From Mycolicibacter icosiumassiliensis (lineage in GTDB: Bacteria > Actinomycetota > Actinomycetes > Mycobacteriales > Mycobacteriaceae): DNA of 64,000 bases. Positions 58,163 through 64,000 of the stretch are shown here, piece after piece. How positions within the stretch are numbered: the first letter of the stretch is position 1; each line of letters begins with the position of its first letter. Under the pieces are notes generated by a model. It made no database searches. It worked only from the letters and a program-made list of their open reading frames with translations, and was not told where the DNA came from. The stretch is from the NCBI RefSeq assembly GCF_900078685.2, contig NZ_LT546166.1:3182794-3246793 (forward strand), in the 5' to 3' direction. A program made the position numbers and the translations under genes.

Positions 58163-59620
58163 ATGGCCCGAGTCGTCATCCTCGGCGCCGGAATCGCCGG
58201 ACACACTGCCGCACTGCATCTTCGGCGGATGCTCTCCGCGCAGCACCAGGTTGCCGTGGTCTCCCCCGAACCGGACTGGAACTGGATTCCCTCCAACATC
58301 TGGGTCGGGGTGGGCAAAATGACGGCCAAGCAGGTGCTGATACCCCTCAAACCGATCTACCAGCGCAAAGGGATCGAGTTCCATCAGGGCTATGCCACCG
58401 TCATCCGCCCGGAGGGCACCCGTGAGCAGGACACGCCAACGGTCGAGCTCACCTATACCGAGCCGTCACGACAGGGCCAGAGCGCCACACTGGACTACGA
58501 CTACCTGATCAATGCCACCGGCCCCCAGCTGAACTTCGCCGCCACACCCGGCCTCGGCCCGGACGGACATTCCTGGTCGGTCTGCACCGCCGCGCATGCC
58601 ACGCAGACCGCCAAAGCGTTAAGCCACGTGGTAGATCGGCTCAACGCCGGTCAGCACCAGCGGTTGATCATCGGCGTCGGCCACGGCACCGCTACCTGCG
58701 AAGGGGCCGCCTTCGAGTACACGTTCAACGTCGAACACACCCTGCGCACAGCGGGCGTACGCGACCTGGCCGAGATCATCTATCTGACCAACGAATACGA
58801 ACTCGGCGACTTCGGTGTCGACGGGATGAAGTTCGTCGACAAGGGCTTCACCCAGTCCAGCCGGATGTGGACGGAGTCACTGTTCCGCGAACGCGGGGTC
58901 AAGGCCATCACCCAGGCGCACGTTCACGAAGTGACGGAGAACAAACTGCGCTACGAGCAGCTGGACGGCGCCCAGCATGAACTCTCCTTCGACTTCGCGA
59001 TGCTGCTGCCCCCTTTCAGGGGCGCCAGCCTGACCGCCTACGACAAGAACGGCGAGGACATTACGTCGACCATGTTCGCCCCGTCGGGATTTCTGAAGGT
59101 CGACGCCGACTACTCCGGCAAACCTTACGAACAGTGGGCCGCCGACGACTGGCCCTGTACATACGAGTCATGCGTCTACCCGAACATCTTCGCGCCGGGC
59201 ATCGCGTTCGCTCCGCCGCACCCGATATCGCGGCCACGCACCAGCACCAACGGCACGGTCATCAGCCCCAGCCCGCCACGAACCGGCATGCCGTCCGGCA
59301 TCATGGCCAAGACCGTGGCCCAGACCATCCGCGACCGCATCGCCCACGGCGCTGACGCGCCGGCCCATCGGGCTTCGATGGCAGCGATGGGCGCCGCATG
59401 CGTCGCGTCGGCGGGCACCGGCTTCCGCGACGGCTCGGCCGCGGCGATGACCATATTTCCGGTGGTTCCCGACCCGATCAAGTATCCCGACACTGGCCGC
59501 GACCGAGCAGCCACCTCCGGCGAAATCGGACTGGCAGGTCACTGGATCAAGGCTCTCTTGCATTACCTGTTCCTCTACAAGGCCAAGGCCAGGCCGCTGT
59601 GGTGGCTGATCCCCGAATGA
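58163..59620 (+). CDS. Sulfide:quinone oxidoreductase-like flavoprotein
   Basis: A 485-aa FAD oxidoreductase of the SQR/FCSD group. It starts with the dinucleotide site VVILGAGIAGHTAALHLRR; VSPEPDWNWIPSNIWVGVGK is typical of SQR. Candidate redox cysteines lie in SVCTAAHATQ, GTATCEGAAF and YESCVYPNIFAPGIAFA. The C-terminus (LAGHWIKALLHYLFLYKAKA) is an amphipathic membrane anchor. It would oxidise sulfide or a related thiol and pass electrons to quinone. GGGAGG precedes ATG 58163. The operator upstream supports a sulfur role. Confidence 0.82.
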   Translation: MARVVILGAGIAGHTAALHLRRMLSAQHQVAVVSPEPDWNWIPSNIWVGVGKMTAKQVLIPLKPIYQRKGIEFHQGYATVIRPEGTREQDTPTVELTYTEPSRQGQSATLDYDYLINATGPQLNFAATPGLGPDGHSWSVCTAAHATQTAKALSHVVDRLNAGQHQRLIIGVGHGTATCEGAAFEYTFNVEHTLRTAGVRDLAEIIYLTNEYELGDFGVDGMKFVDKGFTQSSRMWTESLFRERGVKAITQAHVHEVTENKLRYEQLDGAQHELSFDFAMLLPPFRGASLTAYDKNGEDITSTMFAPSGFLKVDADYSGKPYEQWAADDWPCTYESCVYPNIFAPGIAFAPPHPISRPRTSTNGTVISPSPPRTGMPSGIMAKTVAQTIRDRIAHGADAPAHRASMAAMGAACVASAGTGFRDGSAAAMTIFPVVPDPIKYPDTGRDRAATSGEIGLAGHWIKALLHYLFLYKAKARPLWWLIPE

Positions 59621-59805
59621 AAGGCGCCCCCGTGGACGACGACATCGACACCGCGGCGAACGCGCAGACCGCCGAACGGATCGCTGATGCACCGCTGCCG
59701 ACTCGTACGACGTTGCGGCTCCGGCAGAATCTCCCGGTCCAGCTGTGGCGATTTGCCCGCATCAACCTCAAGATGATGCGCATCATTCTCGGCGGTCACC
59801 ACTGA
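59617..59805 (+). CDS. Small protein coupled to the SQR-like gene
   Basis: A 62-aa protein whose ATG overlaps the SQR-like stop (ATGA). The C-terminal half LPVQLWRFARINLKMMRIIL is amphipathic and basic and may lie on the membrane. The family is unknown to me. The tight coupling suggests a subunit or membrane anchor of the SQR-like enzyme. Confidence 0.65.
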   Translation: MKGAPVDDDIDTAANAQTAERIADAPLPTRTTLRLRQNLPVQLWRFARINLKMMRIILGGHH

Positions 59806-59877
59806 GGGCGATGCCTACCGGTGACAGCGCACCGTGGGTTTCGCCGGGCGTTTGACGGCCCGTTATCGAGATAGGCT

Positions 59878-59883
59878 TACTAT
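59878..59883 (+). promoter_or_regulatory. -10 box of leaderless hydrolase transcript
   Basis: TACTAT ends 6 nt before ATG 59890. A TTGACG lies about 20 bp further up, slightly too far for a standard -35. Confidence 0.5.
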
Positions 59884-59889
59884 CCCAAG

Positions 59890-60753
59890 ATGACCGCGGA
59901 AACATTCGTCACCCACGCGCCCGGCGATCTGCGGATCATCGCCGACCGCCAGGGTGACCCGCAGGCACGCGCCGTGGTGTTCCTGCACGGCGGCGGGCAA
60001 ACCCGCCGGTCCTGGGGCCGGGCCGCCGCGGCGGTGGCCCAGCGCGGCTGGCAGGCCGTCACCGTCGACCTGCGCGGACACGGTGAATCGGACTGGGCGG
60101 CCGAAGGCGACTACCGCTTGGTCAGCTTCGCCACCGACATCCAGGAGGTGCTGCGCACCCTGCCACCGGACCCGGTGCTGGTCGGCGCCTCATTGGGCGG
60201 ATTCACCTCGATGCTGCTCTGCGGCGAACTGGCTCCCGGTGTCGCCAGCGCGGTGGTGCTGGTCGACATCGTGCCGAACATGGACGCCAGCGGCGCGGAG
60301 CGGATACAGGCCTTCATGGCCGAGCGGATGGAGTCGGGCTTCGGCTCCCTCGACGAGGTCGCCGCCGCGATCTCCGCCTACAACCCGCACCGGCCCCGCC
60401 CCGCGGACCTGGACGGGCTCACCGCCAACCTGCGCCGCCGTGGCGACCGCTGGTACTGGCACTGGGATCCCAAGTTCGTCAACGGCAGCGAGGAACTGGC
60501 TCCCCTGGAGATCCACGACGTCGAGCGGCTCAACGCCGCGGTGCAGACCATCCTCGAGGGCGGCGTACCGATGCTGCTGGTGCGCGGCCAGCTCAGCGAC
60601 CTGGTCAGCGCACAGAGCGCCGAGGCTTTCCTGGCCCGGTTCCCGCAGGTGGAGTTTGTCGACGTCGCCGGTGCCGGCCACATGGTCGCCGGGGACCGCA
60701 ATGACATCTTCGCCGACGCCATCCTGGGCTTTCTGGCCCGCCACGGCGGCTGA
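59890..60753 (+). CDS. Alpha/beta hydrolase
   Basis: A 287-aa alpha/beta hydrolase. The oxyanion motif is VVFLHGGGQTRRSWG (about residue 32), DLRGHGESDW follows, the nucleophile is in LVGASLGGFTSML (about 100), the acid in RGQLSDLVS (about 235) and the His in VAGAGHMVAGD (about 262). It resembles epoxide-hydrolase/peroxidase-like and esterase members; the nucleophile is Ser, so an esterase or lactonase is more likely. Substrate unknown. It ends 2 nt before the convergent AhpD-like gene. Confidence 0.87.
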   Translation: MTAETFVTHAPGDLRIIADRQGDPQARAVVFLHGGGQTRRSWGRAAAAVAQRGWQAVTVDLRGHGESDWAAEGDYRLVSFATDIQEVLRTLPPDPVLVGASLGGFTSMLLCGELAPGVASAVVLVDIVPNMDASGAERIQAFMAERMESGFGSLDEVAAAISAYNPHRPRPADLDGLTANLRRRGDRWYWHWDPKFVNGSEELAPLEIHDVERLNAAVQTILEGGVPMLLVRGQLSDLVSAQSAEAFLARFPQVEFVDVAGAGHMVAGDRNDIFADAILGFLARHGG

Positions 60754-60755
60754 TT

Positions 60756-61574
60756 TCAGCCGAACACGGTCTGCCCGTCGGCGCCGAGCAGATAGCGCTC
60801 GGTGCCGTCGGTCACCCGGGGTGCGTCGGCGGCCATTGCCACCGCGATCTTGTTGCCCGCGTTGCGCATCACGTCCAGGGTCAGCTCGATGGCCTGCTCG
60901 TCGGTGAAATGTTTACGCACCCCGGCGGCCACCTCGGCGTCGATATTCGCCGGCGTCCAGACCAGTGCGTCGACGTAGCGCAGCGCCGCTTTCTGCGCCT
61001 CGCTGAGCAGCCGGGATTCCTCGAACCGCTCAATGTCGTCGTACAGCGACTCGGACCCGCCGGCATCCAGGGCGGTGGTCTCCCGCAGTGACTTGCACAG
61101 CCGGCAGTTGTGCTGGGCCGCGCCGCGCAGCCGCACCACCTCGGAGGTCACGGCGTCCAGGGAGCGCAGCCGGGCGACGGCGGGCATGAACCCGTTGAAC
61201 AGGGCGTCGGCTGGATGGCCCGCGTGATCCCACCCGATCGGGTCGGGCCACTGGATCGCGATACCTACCGCATCGAGGCCGGTGCGCACCCGCGGCACGA
61301 AATCGGCGACATACATCTGCACGACGGCGTCAAAGGCCTTCTCCCCCAGCGCCTCCCGTAGCCGGGACCGCTGGGCTTCGGTGATCATCGAGACGTCGAC
61401 GCTGAACTGTTCGGCGAACTCCACTACCGCGGGGTCGGCAGCGGATTCGTCGGCCGGTGCCTCGGCCGGCAGCGGCGGCAGACCCAGGGTGCGCCCGCAG
61501 ACCTCGCGGACCAGCCCGCCGATGCTCCCGCCCGAGCACGCCACCAATCGGTTCAGCTCATCAAGAACGTCCAT
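60756..61574 (-). CDS. AhpD/carboxymuconolactone decarboxylase-like protein with CXXC
   Basis: A 272-aa helical protein of the AhpD-like CMD family. The redox pair is in [11 protein letters not shown] (C-R-L-C, about residue 155), preceded by [11 protein letters not shown]. An N-terminal extension of about 80 residues is not part of the family core. [18 protein letters not shown] near the end is conserved. A thiol peroxidase or reductase role is possible. It starts 37 nt after htpG on the same strand, so it may be co-transcribed with this chaperone gene and take part in stress defence. Confidence 0.8.
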   Translation of the reverse strand: MDVLDELNRLVACSGGSIGGLVREVCGRTLGLPPLPAEAPADESAADPAVVEFAEQFSVDVSMITEAQRSRLREALGEKAFDAVVQMYVADFVPRVRTGLDAVGIAIQWPDPIGWDHAGHPADALFNGFMPAVARLRSLDAVTSEVVRLRGAAQHNCRLCKSLRETTALDAGGSESLYDDIERFEESRLLSEAQKAALRYVDALVWTPANIDAEVAAGVRKHFTDEQAIELTLDVMRNAGNKIAVAMAADAPRVTDGTERYLLGADGQTVFG

Positions 61575-61611
61575 CGCTCCGATTATGGACCGTGCGACGG
61601 TACGCGTGCAC

Positions 61612-63543
61612 TCAGACGGTGCGGGCCAACCGATGCGCCAGCAGCTCGGCGAACCGCGCCGGATCCTCCAACGCCCCGCCCTCGGCCAACAGTGCTGTGC
61701 CGTAGAGCAATTCCGCAGTCTCGGCCAAGTCGGCGTCCTCGGGCCGCTCGCTGTGCGCCTGGCGCAGACCGGTGACCAGCGGATGGGACGGGTTCAGTTC
61801 GAGGATGCGCTTGCCGACCGGCACCTCCTGGCCGTTCGCGCGGTAGATCCGTGCCAGCGCCGGAGTCATCTCGAAGGTGTCGGTGATCAGGCAGGCCGGC
61901 GACTCGGTCAGCCGGGTGGACAGCCGAACCTCTTTGACGTGCTCGGTCAGAGTCTGCTGCAGCCAGGCGATCAGGTCCGCGAAATCCTTCTGCTGCTCTT
62001 GGCGCTCGGCCTCGTGCGCGGACTTGTCCTCCTCGGAGTCCAGATCCACCTCGCCCTTGGCCGTGGACTGCAGCGGCTTCCCGTCGAACTCGGCGACAGT
62101 GTTCACCCACACCTCGTCGACCGGGTCGGTCAGCAGCAGCACCTCGTAGCCCTTGGCCTTGAACGCCTCCAGGTGCGGCGATTTGAGCAGTTGTTGGCGG
62201 GATTCGCCGGTGGCGTAGAAGATCTGCTCCTGGCCCTCTTTCATGCGTTCGACATACTCGGCCAGCGTGGTCGGCTCGGAGTCGCTGTGCGTCGAGGCGA
62301 ACGAGCTGATCGCAAGCAGTGCTTCTTGATTGTCGAAGTCGGAGAGCAACCCCTCTTTGACGACGCGACCGAACTCGGTCCAGAAGGTGCGGTAGTCCTC
62401 GGGCCGCTGCGACTGCAGCTCCTTGATGGTGGACAACACCTTCTTGGTCAGCCGCCGGCGGATCGCGCTGATCTGGCGGTCCTGCTGCAAGATCTCCCGG
62501 GAGACGTTGAGCGACATGTCCGCCGCGTCCACGACACCCTTGACGAAGCGCAGGTACTCCGGCATCAGCTGGTCGCAGTCGCCCATGATGAACACGCGCT
62601 TGACATACAGTTGCACCCCGACCTGGGCGTCCCGGTTGAACAGGTCGAACGGGGCGTGCGACGGGATGAACAGCAGCGCCTGGTATTCGAACGTGCCCTC
62701 GGCCTTCATCGCGATAACCTCGAGCGGGCTATCCCACGCGTGCGCGATGTGCTTGTAGAACTCGTTGTATTCCTCTTGCGAGACTTCGTCTTTGGGGCGC
62801 GCCCATAGCGCCTGCATCGAGTTCAGGGTTTGGGTCTCGACCGTGACCGTTTCTTCACCGCCCTCCTCGGCAGCCGGGGTCCGGCGCTCGACCTGCATCC
62901 GGATCGGCCAAGCGATGAAGTCGGAGTACTTCTTGACCAAGCCCCGGATCGTCCACTCCGCGGTGTAGTCGTGCAGGGCGTCTTCGGCGTCTTCGGGCTT
63001 GAGGTGCAACGTGATCGACGTACCCTGGGGCGCGTCCTCAACCGGTTCGATGGTGTACGTGCCATCACCACTGGACTCCCAGCGGATGGCCTCGCTCTGG
63101 CCGGCCTTGCGGGTGAGCATCTCGACCTTGTCGGCGACCATAAACACCGAGTAGAAGCCGATCCCGAACTGGCCGATCAGCTCTTGGGATGCTTCGGCGT
63201 TCTGCGCTTCGCGCAGTTGCTGGCGCAGCTCGGCGGTGCCGGATTTCGCCAGGGTGCCGATCAGGTCCACCACCTCATCGCGCGACATACCGATGCCGTT
63301 GTCGCGGACCGTCAGGGTGCGGGCGGACTTGTCGACCTCGATCTCGATGTGCAGGTCGGAGGTGTCCGCCTCGAGGTCCTTGTTACGGAACGCCTCAAGC
63401 CGCAGCTTGTCCAGCGCATCGGAGGCGTTGGAGATCAGCTCCCGCAGGAACGCGTCCTTGTTGGAGTAGACCGAATGGACCATCAAATCCAGCAGCTGCC
63501 GAGCCTCAGCCTGAAACTCCAACTGCTCCACACGTTCGCTCAT
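61612..63543 (-). CDS. htpG: HtpG, Hsp90-family chaperone
   Basis: A 643-aa Hsp90. The N-terminal GHKL ATPase has [16 protein letters not shown] (about residue 36), the nucleotide motif [15 protein letters not shown] (about 80), GTLAKSGT and [13 protein letters not shown] (about 125). The middle domain carries the catalytic Arg region [19 protein letters not shown]. There is no eukaryotic MEEVD tail. It helps folding and recovery of proteins under stress in the cytoplasm. Length and motifs are fully normal. Confidence 0.97.
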   Translation of the reverse strand: MSERVEQLEFQAEARQLLDLMVHSVYSNKDAFLRELISNASDALDKLRLEAFRNKDLEADTSDLHIEIEVDKSARTLTVRDNGIGMSRDEVVDLIGTLAKSGTAELRQQLREAQNAEASQELIGQFGIGFYSVFMVADKVEMLTRKAGQSEAIRWESSGDGTYTIEPVEDAPQGTSITLHLKPEDAEDALHDYTAEWTIRGLVKKYSDFIAWPIRMQVERRTPAAEEGGEETVTVETQTLNSMQALWARPKDEVSQEEYNEFYKHIAHAWDSPLEVIAMKAEGTFEYQALLFIPSHAPFDLFNRDAQVGVQLYVKRVFIMGDCDQLMPEYLRFVKGVVDAADMSLNVSREILQQDRQISAIRRRLTKKVLSTIKELQSQRPEDYRTFWTEFGRVVKEGLLSDFDNQEALLAISSFASTHSDSEPTTLAEYVERMKEGQEQIFYATGESRQQLLKSPHLEAFKAKGYEVLLLTDPVDEVWVNTVAEFDGKPLQSTAKGEVDLDSEEDKSAHEAERQEQQKDFADLIAWLQQTLTEHVKEVRLSTRLTESPACLITDTFEMTPALARIYRANGQEVPVGKRILELNPSHPLVTGLRQAHSERPEDADLAETAELLYGTALLAEGGALEDPARFAELLAHRLARTV

Positions 63544-63655
63544 AAGCGCCGAATTTTACCGACGGCTTCATCGCGCCGCCCGGGGGGTCGCACCCGACGC
63601 ACGGCCTTTACTGGATCTTGACCGCGCGTTGAATCGCCCCACCGACGATGGCCAC

Positions 63656-63873
63656 GTGACTACCATTCAAGCCGTGGAGCTGGGGGTTTTGGGACCTCTG
63701 CAGGCCCGACTGAACGGCGCCCCGGTCGTAATCCCGGGCGCCAAACCGCGTGCGATCCTCACCATGCTCGGGCTGCACGGCGGTTCCGTCGTGTCCGCCG
63801 AAACGCTGATCGATCTGCTCTGGGGCGACGGGCCGCCGCGCACCGCCGCCAAGGCCCTGCAAACCCACATCTC
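63656..63873 (+). pseudogene. SARP/BTAD-type regulator, interrupted by an IS3-family element
   Basis: The start of an OmpR-type DNA-binding domain as in SARP/EmbR regulators: VELGVLGPLQARLNGAPVVI, PRAILTMLGLHGGSVVSAET, LIDLLWGDGPPRTAAKALQT. After LQTHIS, where RLRR-type sequence is expected, the frame enters the IS element and soon stops. GTG 63656 is chosen, as family similarity begins there; TTG 63629 is possible. The remainder should be on the far side of the element, outside the window. Confidence 0.78.
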
Positions 63874-64000
63874 TGAATCGCCCTGGTTCTCCCGGAGGCT
63901 CGATCTATTGGATTTCGACCAGGTTCTGGTCGTTCCGTGATGCATCGTAGAACGCCGCTTCGAACTCGGTCGGCGGAACGTCGCTGAGGTAGCCGTGCAG
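63874..64000 (-). mobile_element. IS3-family insertion sequence, right end, continuing past the window
   Basis: The terminal sequence TGAATCGCCCTGG fits the TGAxCCGCCC start of IS3-family inverted repeats. The end of a transposase runs towards it. The element interrupts the SARP-type gene. Confidence 0.8.
63905..64000 (-). CDS. IS3-family transposase OrfB, C-terminal end
   Basis: The minus strand is open from the window edge to TAG at 63905: LHGYLSDVPPTEFEAAFYDA, then SRNDQNLVEIQ. This is the usual end of IS3-family OrfB integrases (GYxxPxEFE). The DDE domain is outside the window. Confidence 0.85.
   Translation of the reverse strand: MHGYLSDVPPTEFEAAFYDASRNDQNLVEIQ

Noticed and set aside
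61282..62808. 508-codon plus-strand frame
   Set aside because: Antisense to htpG, which has full Hsp90 motifs.

Overview
The window looks like chromosomal DNA of a mycobacterium (Mycobacterium sensu lato; a slow-growing or Mycolicibacter-type relative is plausible). The evidence is high GC, many GTG starts, two MPT63-like proteins, PGRS repeat proteins, a 13E12/DUF222 HNH gene with a mycobacterial LexA box, PE-PPE-type exported hydrolases, a cutinase, a fatty-acyl-AMP-ligase-like gene, many TetR regulators, and at least nine genes whose -10 box sits 6-7 nt before the start codon, as in mycobacterial leaderless transcripts. No database search was run. Every name is read from motifs or recalled family knowledge.

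Layout. 1-8.3 kb: minus-strand run tex, glcD-type FAD oxidase, ilvX-like TPP enzyme; then a LexA-box 13E12 gene, an ankyrin protein and a FadD-type ligase. 8.3-14.2 kb: SDR, exported GH5-like glycosidase, a kinase gene with a broken catalytic motif and a frameshift, and two MPT63-like secreted proteins, the second frameshifted. 14.2-24.3 kb: a TetR-controlled Rieske oxygenase/reductase pair, Na+/H+ antiporter, cutinase, DUF2652 and TetR genes, a CocE esterase, two AhpD-like proteins and a VapBC module. 24.3-29.5 kb: an esterase, SDR, diiron, flavin monooxygenase, MerR operon that recalls the M. tuberculosis mymA operon. 29.6-35.1 kb: exported proteins (two PE-PPE-like hydrolases, a PI-PLC-like phosphodiesterase, a helical exported protein).

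35.3-47.8 kb is an accessory island: remnants of an AbiE-like toxin-antitoxin (TA) pair, a PaeR7I-like restriction-modification system, a decayed FAH gene, an amidohydrolase that stops one base from a 3'-truncated tRNA-Met, a broken FitAB/VapBC pair, two HipBA modules, an AbiEi/AbiEii pair with a long operator palindrome, and a VbhA/Fic pair. Two dispersed repeats lie between these modules, so the island may have grown by repeat-flanked cassettes.

47.8-58 kb: MarR, a FAAL-like protein lacking key catalytic residues, a sulfotransferase, a PGRS protein and a GjpA-like exported protein. Most of this block is repeated in tandem. In the second copy the sulfotransferase is dead and the FAAL start is fused to an ECF-sigma fragment, while about 450 bp of noncoding leader stays almost unchanged. 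58-64 kb: a sulfide:quinone-oxidoreductase-like gene behind a CstR/CsoR-like operator, an alpha/beta hydrolase, an AhpD-like protein, htpG, and a SARP-type regulator cut by an IS3-family element at the window edge.
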